Shown piece by piece: positions 45,946-55,975 of a DNA stretch of 64,000 bases (the stretch's first letter is position 1; each line of letters starts with the position of its first letter). The notes beneath the pieces are model-generated. The model saw only the letters and a program-made list of their open reading frames with translations. It searched no databases and was not told the origin of the DNA. The DNA lies in contig CM061920.1 of the NCBI GenBank assembly GCA_031002005.1, positions 110,784,095-110,848,094 on the forward strand, written 5' to 3'. This stretch comes from Vandiemenella viatica (lineage: Eukaryota > Arthropoda > Insecta > Orthoptera > Morabidae). A program made the position numbers and the translations under genes.

Positions 45946-46892
45946 TGAGGGTGAGTCAAATGAAAACCTTAAATATTTGTTTAAATATTATTTATTGTTC
46001 AGAAGTGGTACAAAGCTGTATCACTTTTCAACATAATCTCCCCCACGCTCAATGCAAGTCCGCCAGCGCTTACAAAGTGCATAAATTCCTTTAGAAAAAA
46101 ATTCTTTTGGTAGTCCGCGTGGCGTACCTCTTCATCAGAACGGAACTTCTTTCCTCCCATTGCTTCTTTGAGTGGTCCAAACATATGGAAATCACTTGGG
46201 GCAAGGTCTGGTGAGTACGGTGGATGAGGAAGACACTCAAAATGCAGGTCTGTGATTGTTGCAACAGTAACCATTCTTGCAAGGAAGCCGTCACCTTCTC
46301 GTTCAAAGTGCCGAAGAAGTTCTTCACAAGCATCAACACGTCGTTCTCACATTTCAGGAGTCAGCTGCCGTGGCACCCATCTTGCAGACACTTTGTGAAA
46401 CTGGAGCACATCATGCACAATGTGGTGTGCTGAACCATGACTAATCTTTAAACATCACTCGGCAGTTTTCCATCACTATGGCTTCAACTGCTGCAATGTT
46501 CTGTGGAGTCACAACACGTGCCTGACCTGGACAAGGAGCATCTTCCACTGAAGTCACACCATTTGCGAACTTCATACTCCATTCATAGACTTACTGCTGT
46601 GACAAACATAATCACCGCACTGAACCTTCATTCTTCGATGAATTTCAATAGGTTTCACACCTTCACTACTCAAAAACCGAATAACAGAATGCTGTTCTTC
46701 CCTGGTCAAGTCTCAAGTGGGGCAGCCATCTTTATACTGATACTGTGATGGTATATATGCATCTGCACTATGCTGCCAGCTACAGGCCATTCTTCACGCT
46801 GCTTGTAGCACGCTTACCAACTTACAGGATAATGTGCGAAATTTTTTTTTTTTTTTTTTACAAATTTAAGGTTTTCATTTGACTCACCCTCA
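45946..46892 (-). mobile_element. mariner transposon inside the I-like LINE
   Basis: The ends TGAGGGTGAGTCAAATGAAA and its complement form the terminal repeats, with TA at 45944-45945 and 46893-46894. The minus strand codes for a decayed transposase. It splits the LINE ORF1. At 947 bp it is shorter than a full mariner. Confidence 0.93.
45999..46640 (-). pseudogene. mariner transposase relic
   Basis: The best block, in the frame ending at 45999, reads LPHPPYSPDLAPSDFHMFGP, LKEAMGGKKFRSDEEV, the third catalytic block with its aspartate intact. An upstream frame (46339-46091) gives parts of the preceding region (KVTASLQEWLLLQQS). Frameshifts and stops separate them, so no working protein is possible. 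Confidence 0.85.
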
Positions 46893-47893
46893 TATATTTC
46901 AAAGGGGTTAGAGGGTCTGGTAGGGACACTGAATTTGGTGATAAAGCTGAGGATCAGGATGCTGCTGCTGGAAACAACAACCAATAGGGAAGCTACCCAA
47001 TTCCTTAACTGTGAGATGCTCGGGGAGTTCGCCGTTACCTGCAAACTCCACAAATCCTAATCAGCAGCAAAGGCGTTGCCACCTGCTGGGACTTAATAGA
47101 TATAGGGACCGAGGAACTCATTAAGGAGTGGCATCATCAGAAAGTGGTCGAGGTACATCAGATCACACAAAGGGTTAATGACAGTATTGATAGGACTGCA
47201 ACCTTCGTCCCGACGTTTGACACTCCAGTACTGCCAAAGAACATCAAAGCAGGGTACATAAACCTGAACGTCCGTATGTTCCGGACCCGATGCACTGTTT
47301 TCAGTGTTAGCGGTTCGGACATATGATGGTGTCATGTAAGGGAAACCTGTGGTAAATGCGGCAAGGGGGCACATGAGTCGGGCGTTAGCTGGACGCTACC
47401 ACAGATGTGTGTCAACTGCTCCAGACCGCCCCGGGCCTGGAGTAGGGAGTGTCAAGTGTATCTTGAAGAGCACAAGATACAGGAGTTGAAGACCAAAGAG
47501 CGGGTTCCTTATGCAGAAGCAAAGAAGAAAGCCAAGTCACTCGCCGCTCCAGTTTTTGGAACTAGCTTTGCTAAGATGGGTTCAACACCCATCAGGAAAG
47601 AGAGTGTTGCTAACCAGATGACCGTTGCAGACATGAGCACAAATACATCCTGCTCATGTCAATGCAAATATGGTGCAAAATCCGTTAAGGTCGCAACATC
47701 TAAGACCATAGACGATGGTAGCAACACTTCTGCGACTTCGACCTCACCAGCAACCGTGAAACAGGATCCACCAGCAGTAATAGTGGAAAGTACAGCCACC
47801 TCCAATACCACCACGTGCTGTCACAGTGGTAGCCTTACAACCAGCTACCAAAGTTACTCGAGTCGATCAGAAGATCCGGGGCCTGAAGTTTAG
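46893..47893 (+). pseudogene. LINE ORF1 (gag-like) with zinc-knuckle region
   Basis: Before the mariner the frame carries FIVMQRLEGTFEKVSPFY; after it, KGLEGLVGTLNLVIKLR continues. Later frames read KVVEVHQITQRVND, TATFVPTFDTPVLPKNIKAG, YINLNVRMFR, then TCGKCGKGAHE and MCVNCSRPPRAWSRECQVYL, which are CCHC-type knuckles. The C-terminus is Ser/Thr-rich and stops at 47893. This is the RNA-binding protein of the LINE, broken by several frameshifts and a stop. Confidence 0.8.
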
Positions 47894-48152
47894 ATGGACG
47901 GACCTGACTCAGTACATGAAATCGACCTCTTCGTCCCCTCCTAGAACAGCTGTAGTGGAAGGGAGAAGAAGGGAAAAGGAGAGAGGAAGGAGGAGGCCAA
48001 AGAGGCGAATGTGTCATCTACTGAGTCGGAGGCATCTGTCCCTTCGGAGCCAGGGGAAACTGAAATGCTGGTGGATGATACCGGTCCCGTTCCTCAGCAG
48101 ACAATGACCGAAGACCCACCCAAACCGGGGCGGGTGAAACTAAACAGGTAGG

Positions 48153-48830
48153 ATGGCTTCCATCCTCCAGTGGAATATTAATGGTTTTACAGCTCACAAA
48201 GAGGAGTTGCAGCTCTTAGCACGGTCTGATCCTTTGTGTCTCTGTCTCCAAGAGAGACATTTCAGATCAACACATCAACCTTTGCTGAGAGGTTATGACA
48301 TATACCGAAAGGATGATACCGAGGGTGATCAAGCGAAGGGCAGAGTGGCTGTGTTTCTCCGAAACACTGTCCACTCCAAACCTGTCGCTCTCACCTCTCC
48401 CTAACAAGCAATAACGGTTAAATTACATGGACCGGTGCAACTGACTGTTTGCTCCTTGTGTCTACTGTCAGGGTCACCAGTTGACTGCGGTCAGCTGGCT
48501 GATATCACTCTGTAAACCTCTCGGCCTTTTCTCCTTTTGTGAGACTTGCAACGTGCACAATGCATTGTGGGGTTTGACCACCAATTGCCCCAAAGGTCGG
48601 GAGATTTGTAGATTATTAGAAGAGGAGGATTTGTGCATACTGAATACCGGCCAAGTGGCGCACTTTACCACTGCATCCGGCTTGTCCTCTGCCATTGATC
48701 TTTCTCTTTGCTATCCTTCAATAGTGGACTCCGTGCATTGGAAGGTGGATCGTGACCTTCATGGTAGCGACCACTTCCCAATATGGTTACATGCAGAGTT
48801 CGATCGTGGGGTAAGAACTGCTATATGAAA
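48153..48830 (+). pseudogene. I-like LINE APE endonuclease
   Basis: Starts MASILQWNINGFTAHKEELQ (asparagine block) with LCLCLQERHF (glutamate block), breaks at about 48404, and resumes in the frame from 48481 with HNALWGLTTNCPKGREI, CILNTGQVAHF, SAIDLSLCYPSIVD and GSDHFPIWLH. The S-D-H block is intact. The block normally GDFNAHN reads ETCNVHN, so its aspartate is lost. The sequence continues across the PLE insertion at 48909. Confidence 0.88.
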
Positions 48831-49525
48831 ATCGAATATCAGCAGAGCTGACTGGCAGCGCTACAGTTGTTCAGTCTATCTCGAACAGCGCCTAACATCA
48901 ATGAGAAGTGACAATTAAGTTTTTCCCGGCGTATGGTAGACAGGAATTCTTCACGGGTCTTCTGCCAGATGACATCTTCTAAACACGACGTTTCGGCAGT
49001 CACCTCCGCTGCCTTCATCTGGTGAGCTGTCATCGCGAAGTAGCTGCCGCGACGGTTCGGCACCGAATGTGTGCGCTTCGTGGTACTGGCTCCTTATATA
49101 CCCTGCGGCCGGCGGCCCGCTAGCCGGAGCGGCTGCCTGCCGCGCTCCCATTGGTCGGCGCGTCAACCGGGCTCCGCCCTGGACTGCTGTGTCCCTTGCC
49201 CTCTCTTCTGGGACGAATGTTATTCTGCTGCTGCTTCAGGTCATGGAAGCTTCCAAGCTTCACTTAAGAAGAGACCACCATCTCTGTTGATGTTGTTGGT
49301 GCTGAGGCGAATTTCCAGTGATTCTCTAATTACGGAATCCCAGAAAAACTGCGTCTGAGCCAATACTTCAGTCTTACTGAAGATTGTGCTGTGGAAATTT
49401 TCCACAGCGTGTTCAGCTATTGCGGATTTGTCTAACTGCAGCAACCGCAGATGTCGCTGGTGTTCGGTGCGGCGTTCCTCGATGGTTCTAATGGTCTGGC
49501 CAATGTATATTTTGCCACATTCGCA

Positions 49526-50228
49526 ACAAGAGGAACTAAGGCACCTACGGCAGGTCTTCAGAGAAAATGGATACTCAAGGGAGCAAATTGAACTAGCATT
49601 TCGCCCCCGAAAACCGAGATTAACATCTGAACAAGAAGATGCTCTAAAATCCGTCGCAGTGTTACCTTACGCTGGAAATACTTCTGGAAAGATCGGAAGG
49701 ATTCTAGCTCGATTTGGCATAAGGAGCATCTTCCGTCCACCTGCGAAGATACGAGACATGTTGCGCTCGGTGAAGGACGATCTCGGACTGCGAGTTCCGG
49801 GTGTTTACTCGATCCCATGCGAATGTGGCAAAATATACATTGGTCAGACCATTAGAACCATCGAGGAACGCCGCACCGAACACCAGCGACATCTGCGGTG
49901 GCTGCAGTTAGACAAATCCGCAATAGCTGAACACGCTGTGGAAAATTTCCACAGCATAATCTTCAGTAAGACTGAAGTATTGGCTCAGACGCAGTTTTTC
50001 TGGGATTCCGTAATTAGAGAATCACTGGAAATTCGCCTCAGCACCAACAACATCAACAGAGATGGCGGTCTCTTCTTAAGTGAAGCTTGGAAGCCTATCC
50101 TCCATGACCTGAAGCAGCAGCAGAATAACATTCGTCCCAGAAGAGAGGGCAAGGGACACAGCAGTCTAGGGCGGAGCTCGGTTGACGCGCCGACCAATGG
50201 GAGCGCGGCAGGCAGCCGCTCCGGCTAG
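49526..50228 (+). CDS. PLE protein C-terminus with GIY-YIG endonuclease, intact frame
   Basis: The open frame reads EELRHLRQVFRENGYSREQI, KIGRILARFGIRSIFRPPAK, VPGVYSIPCECGKIYIGQTI, RTIEERRTEHQRHLRW, SAIAEHAVENFHSIIFSKTE, FWDSVIRESLEIRL and DGGLFLSEAWKP. GVY and YIG form the nuclease core, with a C-E-C pair just before YIG; the arginine (ERR) and glutamate expected downstream are present. No stop interrupts it, but the reverse transcriptase part is missing, so the frame has no natural start (the upstream open part is inverted arm). It is a truncated remnant of a PLE protein. Confidence 0.85.
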
Positions 50229-50247
50229 CGGGCCGCCGGCCGCAGGG

Positions 50248-50255
50248 TATATAAG
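50248..50255 (+). promoter_or_regulatory. TATA box in the PLE arm
   Basis: TATATAAG lies in a G+C-rich context about 70 bp before the hammerhead-like core. An inverted copy occurs in the left arm near 49094-49101. It could serve as the PLE promoter. Confidence 0.45.
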
Positions 50256-50326
50256 GAGCCAGTACCACGAAGCGCACACATTCGGTGTTGAACCGTCGCG
50301 GCAGCTACTTCGCGATGACAGCTCAC

Positions 50327-50357
50327 CAGATGAAGGCAGCGGAGGTGACTGCCGAAA
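50327..50357 (+). ncRNA. hammerhead-ribozyme-like core in PLE arm
   Basis: CAGATGA (50327-50333), a 5-bp stem GGCAG/CTGCC (50335-50339 with 50349-50353) and GAAA (50354-50357), then CGTCGTG. Same layout as 9950-9983. The canonical CUGAUGA has U at the second base; here it is A in both copies. An inverted copy lies near 48985-49020. Confidence 0.4.
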
Positions 50358-50407
50358 CGTCGTGTTTAGAAGATCTCATCCGGCAGAAGACCCATTGAAG
50401 AATTCCT

Positions 50408-51651
50408 ATCAATGAGAAGGTTAATCATCTCACAGATGTAATTCACCGGGCCGCTGATATTTCCATGCCTAGCAACTCTGCAGGGCTGCACAGAACACCC
50501 GTCCCCTGGTGGAGCGATGAATGTCATTCCACTATTCAGGGTCACAGATGGGCCTTGTGTTGGTTTAGGTTGCACCCAACACCTGAAAACGTCGCGGCGT
50601 TCCGAATTGCTAGAGCAAAGGCTCGTCATGTGATTAAGGAGAGCAAAAGAAAGTCATGGCAGATCTTTGTGAGCACCATCAACCGTTACACATCATCGGC
50701 AAAAGTATGGGAGTCAATCCGCCATATATCTGGGAGGTACTTTCGATCACCAGTATCTGGATTACTGGATCAGGGGCATGTAGTCACTAACGAGCGAAGC
50801 ATTACGCAACTGATGGCAAAGTACTTCACGGCCGTCACTTTGTCTGCCAGACTGGACCATCAGGTCCAGCAACAAAGAATATCTGCCGAAAGGCAAATCC
50901 TTAGCTTCGACTCGTTGGAATTACAGAACTACAATAGCCCATCTTCAGCTTGGGAGCTGGAGGCTGAACACTGCCAAAGACACTGCGCCAGGACCTGACC
51001 TGATCCTATACCAGATGCTGAGGCATCTTAGCAAAGATGCTAAGCAGTACCTCCTGGGTACTTTTAATGATATTTGGAGAGCACTTCCCCGACTCGTGGA
51101 AAGAAGCAACGTTAATCCCAATTTTAAAACCAGGAAAAGATAAGTTGCTGCCAAGTTGCTATCGAAGCATTGCCTTAACAAGCTGCATTGGGAAGACACT
51201 AGAACGGATGGTAAACCGCCATCTCGTCTGGTGTCTCGCTTCCCATAAATTGTTGAGCTGTTTTCAGTGTGGATTGAGGAAGTTCCATTCCACCAAAGAT
51301 AACCTGATCCTACTGGAAGCGGCAATACTGGATGCTTTCATCCGCAGCCAACACCTTGTGGGTGTAATTTTTGACATCAAAAAGGCATATGATACTACCT
51401 GGTGGCATGTTATTTTAAAACAGTTATATGACTGTGGTTTCAGGGGAAATCTGCCCCGACTTTTAAAATCATTTTTATCTCAACGTTGCTTCCGGTACCG
51501 AGTCAATAGAGAAGTATCAGACCTTTTTATTCATGAAAACCATGTTCCTCAAGGATCAGTTTTAAGTGTTACTCTTTTCGCTATAGCAATTAATAGAATT
51601 GCAACTGTTATAAGGAATAAGGAGGCCCCTCCTGTTCTCTTTATACGTTGA
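50408..51651 (+). pseudogene. I-like LINE reverse transcriptase
   Basis: From 50411 the frame resumes as NEKVNHLTDV and continues with TPVPWWSDECHSTIQ, SGRYFRSPV and ARLDHQVQQQ. After shifts near 50985 the core reads FPDSWKEATLIPILKPGKDK, SYRSIALTSCIGKTLERMV-like, GVIFDIKKAYDTTWW (motif A) and HVPQGSVLSVTLFAIAIN (motif B). Motif C at 51644-51655 reads YVDN after a frameshift, so one of the two aspartates of Y-x-D-D is gone. Inactive. Confidence 0.9.
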
Positions 51652-53330
51652 TAACTTTTTAATTTTTTGTGCATCGTCTAGCCTGAGAAGCGCTGAGCAG
51701 CAGCTGCAGCTCGCGCTGGACAGGCTGGATGAATGGTCAGTACACACCGGCTTTAATTTCTCTGCAGAGAAAATCTGGTGTGTGCTTTTTAGCCACAGTA
51801 GAAGTTTTTAGCAGAACCTCATCTCACCTTGAGGAACACCGTTTTAGTTTTTAATGAAACTTTTAGATTTCTGGGTCTCATTTTAGACAGTAGGCTTACG
51901 TGGCTTGCACATCTTAAAGATGTTAAAGCCAGAGCCTTAAGATCCCTTAATGTTTTAAAATGTCTATGTGGCAGGTCATGGGGCGCTCACCACTCCTGCC
52001 TGTTACAGATTTATAGAGCCTTTGTACAGTTGCAGTTGGAGTACGGTTGCGGTTGGAGTACGGTTGCGTTGTCTAATGGTTCGGCACTGGACAGTTACCT
52101 CCGTATACTGGATAGTGTCCACCAGGAATTTGTTTCGCCACAGGTGCATACCACACCACTGTGATACCCAGCATTTCTGATGAGTCTGGCAAGCTGATGC
52201 TTTCCACTCACTGGCGTCTCCTCATGGTGCGACACTATATAAATATTGCCACAATTCCTGGCAGTCCCGTGTATGACGTAGTTATTCATCCTAACTTTGA
52301 ACGGTTTTATACCAACAGCCAAAGAGCAATCAAACCATTCAGCCACCATACAAAGACTATTTTAGAGGAATATGGATTCGATATGCCCTCTCTTATTCAC
52401 CAGGGTTGAAGTAAATCTCCTCCCTGGTTTCTAAAGAGGCCCAGATCGATTTTAGACCTGTCACGGTACAGTAAGCTGTTTACCGCTGACAGGGTATGTA
52501 TTAGTCTTTTTAGCGATGTTTTAAATCATTTTCACGATTTTGCCCCGTTATATATGGATGGGTCTAAGCAATCTAATAGAGTAGGCTGCTCCATAGTGTT
52601 CCCTTGAGCGACTTATAATTACAAACTGAAAAGTGTTAAACTTTGTTAAAGTGACTCCAGCATATGAAAGTAAGTCATGGCATGAAGTACATCATATGAT
52701 GTGATTCCCTCAGCTGCATCCAGGCCATGGGAAGCAGGTATCCAGCAGATTGCCTTGTCCAGGATATACAGGACACCCTCCAATATTCTGGAAAGGAGGT
52801 CGTATTCTGCTGGGTACCCAGTCATGTGGGAATCAGGGAACAAGGCAGCTGATGAAACTGCCAAGCTAGCCTGCAACAAGGTTGGAATTGACTTTGATGT
52901 GGTCCCAAAGTCTGACCTTGCCTCGGCGGGGAAAAGATTTGTTTTTGACATTTGGCAGAGGCAGTGGCTGGAGGTAAAGCATAATAAGCTCTGGCTGGTC
53001 AAACCGACCTTTCAGCCATGGAGTAGCTCCTTCCAGCGGGCGAGGAGGAATGTGGTTCTCCTTACTCGCCTCCATATAGGGCACTGTCTCCAGCACACAG
53101 TTTTCTTCTCCGCCGAGAGGACCCTCAAGAATGTAATGCTTGTGTCGTACCTCTGGCAGTGCACCATATTTTAATTGATTGTGTATTATTTTTAGATTTA
53201 GGGGCAGATGTTGGCTTGGAAAATGATCTGTCCCTTATTTTAAACAATGAGACCAGCAGCGTGGTGAGGGTTTTAAAATTTTGTGTATTGGCTGGTCTAG
53301 TGCCTAAAATTTTAGGCAGATCAGCCTAGT
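51652..53330 (+). pseudogene. I-like LINE thumb, connection and RNase H region
   Basis: Frames after motif C read FRFLGLILDSRLTWLAHLKD, ALRSLNVLKCLCGRSWGAHH and RAFVQLQLEYGC, typical of the post-RT thumb region. The later part reads LYMDGSKQSN (RNase H first aspartate), then IPSAASRPWEAG and HVGIREQGS-like sequence, with KAADETAKLACNKVG, a block typical of the RNase H end of I-group LINEs. A basic tail QWLEVKHNKLWL follows. Stops and shifts break it at several places. The remainder to 53694 is 3' UTR. Confidence 0.82.
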
Positions 53331-53956
53331 TTTAAGATGGATGGGTGGCCTCTTTACAGCCACCATCCATATGCATTGTTTTTATTTTTTATATTGTTAT
53401 AGTTCCTGTCTCGCTGGCCATTATACAGCCAGCGAGACATGTGGTGTTTTTAATTCTTCTGTGAACCTGTTTAGCCCCTTTATAGCCATCCAGATGTTCT
53501 ATGGTCTTTGGTCCTGGTGGCCCTTTTAGAGCCATGTCTGATTTTTGTGAATTATTATATTTGCTGTCTGTATGGCTGGCCCCTTTACATTCGACCATGC
53601 AGACAGTATTTTAGTATTCTCTTTAGCTGGTCATTGTTAGGGCACTAATGACATCGCTGTCGACACACCCTAAAGCCACAAAAACAACAACTACTTCAAC
53701 TTGTTCCACACACGTCTTAATGTGACTGCCTTAAGTGATTCAGATAATAAGTGATTTTAATAGTCGGAGTTCGGATAATTGGAGTTCTACTGTACAGTGA
53801 GGTATTGTAATTTATATTCACATTTCTATCTCCTTCTTGTTTTACTTTAGTTAGTTTAATTTCAGTTTAATTTCAGTTGGCAGTATGGTTTCATTAATTA
53901 TTTTATAGTTGTCTATTATAATAGCTGAAAGCATTTTAGCAAATTTAATATTGTAG

Positions 53957-54079
53957 CAGGTGTTCCTAGAAGAGCAAACAAGAAGGATAAGAAAGAAAAA
54001 AGCAATAGTGGAGGAAGCACATCTTGGTATGCAGAGTGTGGACTATTTGATGCCTTAAGTCGAGGTGATGAGAACTCAG
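53957..54079 (+). CDS. host gene exon 6 (SWYAE motif)
   Basis: The acceptor region TTGTAGCAG is a tandem site: splicing after TAG (53957) or after CAG (53960) keeps the frame and adds or removes one residue. The donor GTAGGC starts at 54080 (phase 1). Lys-rich KKDKKEKSNSGG is followed by STSWYAECGLFDALSRGDEN. The next exon repeats this motif as SSWYAEAGLWGSL. A repeated short aromatic motif in a disordered protein suggests a docking site. No family is recognised. Confidence 0.82.
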
Positions 54080-55407
54080 GTAGGCTACAAATATAATAGT
54101 ATCAAGGACAGTTTTGTAATTTATATTGTTAATTATTTTTCTCTCGCTCTCTCTTTCTCTCTTGTGGGAAAGCATGGAAAACTGAAATCTGATTAGCTGT
54201 CCTTACATGCTCCCAGATGCTAGAACTGAGCATGTCATCGCTGCTTTTGTTTTTTCAATCCACTGCTAACAACCTTGCTATGATTATTATTTTGTAACAA
54301 ATTCATATGACTTCCCCTCTTCAAAAAAATTTTCCTGCATGCTGACGGTAAGTTTTTCTCGGTGTTTCAGCACAAAGTCTGCAACATGTTTTTGATACCC
54401 TTCCAGGTATTTGTCAGTAACTGGTTTTGTTTAGATATTCCACACCACATGCATTCTACTCATTTCAGTTTTCATATTAGATCAAAAAGAAAACTGTGTG
54501 TATCAGTGTGTACACATGCAAAAAGTGACACTTTTATGGGTCATACACACTTTTTCTGTGTATTTTTCTCATTGATCCTTCGAAGAAACACAAACTGCTA
54601 TTTCGGTGAATTTTATTAAAAATAAATCTGTGATCCTATTAACAGTAAATAGCAGTGGAATGAAATGCTCATAGCAAATACACATATTTTCCTTACCCGA
54701 GGATCGAACTCTCAACCTATTGTATACTGTGACGATTGTTTTGTCGGATGGCCGTTGTGTATAGTCTGTACTTGGATAAATTAGTCTCTTCATGTTTGCT
54801 AAGACTTGCGATGTATCTCTTCTTCTGCCACTCTGTTATCCTTCTGTAATTGTCTGACACCTAAATAAATTGCTTGTGGGCTTCAATGGGAACAGAGAAT
54901 CATACGGGTTTTACACTAGTCGAATAAAATATTGAAGTCGCAGTACTTGATGTTTATTGCAACATTTTAGCAATTCTGTCACAAGAAATATACATCTGCA
55001 AACTTCACGCAATGTAATGTCAGCAAAGCTAGATTTATGTTGTAGCTATTGTTCTATGACATGTAGCTGAATGAGAATTTGACGGGTACTAGCGACTCGA
55101 TCAGTAGTCGATCCAAGGCAGAACTTGCCGCTTTCACAGATCAGATACGAATGGGAAAAGTTACAAGTTGTTTGCTTCAAGGTGAACTTAAGCTATGCAT
55201 GCAATTCTGCCACACGTGACGTATTTCTACTGAGTGGGCAGCAGCGGCTTCCGTTAGTTGAAGCCAGCATTTTATTGCACGTATGCCATCGGCTCAGACT
55301 TGGTGAAGTAAAACACAAGAATCTAAAAGAATTAAAATATGCCCATTACAATACTGACACATTAATCAAACCACACACTATTCAGCTGCCTTACCTATTT
55401 CTTTCTT

Positions 55408-55452
<45 letters not shown>

Positions 55453-55837
55453 TAGGCATGTATACACAATTTAAAACTTCACAGTTTTTAACTCAATTTC
55501 TCATAAGCGAAGGCCAGCCAGCCAGAATGGATGGTGTTATGGTGAGATACCAGGAGTGTTATTGTGTTAACCCACATTTATCGTTCTCCGATTCAGATTT
55601 CCACACTGAAGACCTTTCCTTCAAAGTTATTCTCATAAGCAAATGAGAATTTAAAAAAAAATTAAGGCACATTTCGCTAGATTATCAGAGACTCTAGACT
55701 GTAAATTATAGAGAATTTTATTGATCCTTAGTATGTATTTTGTGTTCAGCTTTTATGTCAGGGAAAGAACTTGGACAAAATTATCTAGTAGCTGTTCTTA
55801 TAGTCAGTAGGACTCAAGAGTCGTCAGCAAAATGAAT
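54080..55837. other. intron 6 sequence, no gene recognised
   Basis: AT-rich. Holds a long T-run (about 55409-55450). A 173-codon frame crossing that run is a low-complexity artefact. Confidence 0.45.
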
Positions 55838-55975
55838 AGTCTGGTGGCTCAGTGGTTAAGGCGTCTGACTGGAGATCGAAAAGTCCCCGGTTCGAATCCC
55901 TGTCTCAGCGGGCACTTTCATTGGCACTTAACCCAACCTTCAGTTCTGGCATATCTTGCTGTGTAATGTGAAGTA
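55838..55975 (+). repeat. tRNA-derived SINE (family 2)
   Basis: TAGTCTGGTGGCTCAGTGG gives an A-box-like head and GGTTCGAATCCCTG a strong B box. The tail CTTGCTGTGTAATGTGAAGT is shared with 27158-27300. The cloverleaf acceptor halves do not pair. Confidence 0.82.

Larger units (their letters stand above)
48909..50407 (+). mobile_element. Penelope-like element with inverted pLTR arm, inside the I-like LINE
   Basis: The 12-bp repeat ATCAATGAGAAG flanks it (48897-48908 and 50408-50419), and the LINE reading frame resumes after it. It has two large inverted arms, 48909-49525 and about 49819-50407, nearly identical by eye, around a unique centre (49526-49818). Partial inverted terminal copies (pLTR) are typical of Penelope elements. 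High arm identity suggests a recent insertion. Its reverse transcriptase is missing, so this is a 5'-truncated copy. Confidence 0.92.
45374..53694 (+). mobile_element. I-like LINE with RNase H, inserted in Tigger
   Basis: A 13-bp direct repeat, TTCAACTTGTTCC, flanks it exactly (45361-45373 and 53695-53707). The body holds gag-like ORF1 with zinc knuckles, APE endonuclease, reverse transcriptase and RNase H, then a 3' end TAAAGCCACAAAAACAACAA. RNase H points to the I group. Removing the nested mariner and PLE leaves about 5.9 kb, a credible full length. All coding parts are broken. Confidence 0.9.
44656..53794 (-). mobile_element. Tigger/pogo-type transposon, internally deleted, split by an I-like LINE
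   Basis: The left end TACAGTTGAACTTCAATTAT and the complement of the right end, TACAGTAGAACTCCAATTAT, form the terminal inverted repeat, with TA at both tips as expected for a Tc1/mariner/pogo target. Removing the LINE leaves only about 0.8 kb, so it was a deletion derivative when the LINE landed. The remaining coding piece is the transposase C-terminus on the minus strand. Confidence 0.88.

Noticed and set aside
55125..55646. 173-codon open frame with a long phenylalanine run
   Set aside because: The run is a poly(T) tract of about 40 bases, typical of retroposition or simple repeat, not coding sequence.
55838..55912. Candidate tRNA gene with strong A and B boxes
   Set aside because: The acceptor stem does not pair and the tail is shared with another copy at 27158, so it is a SINE.
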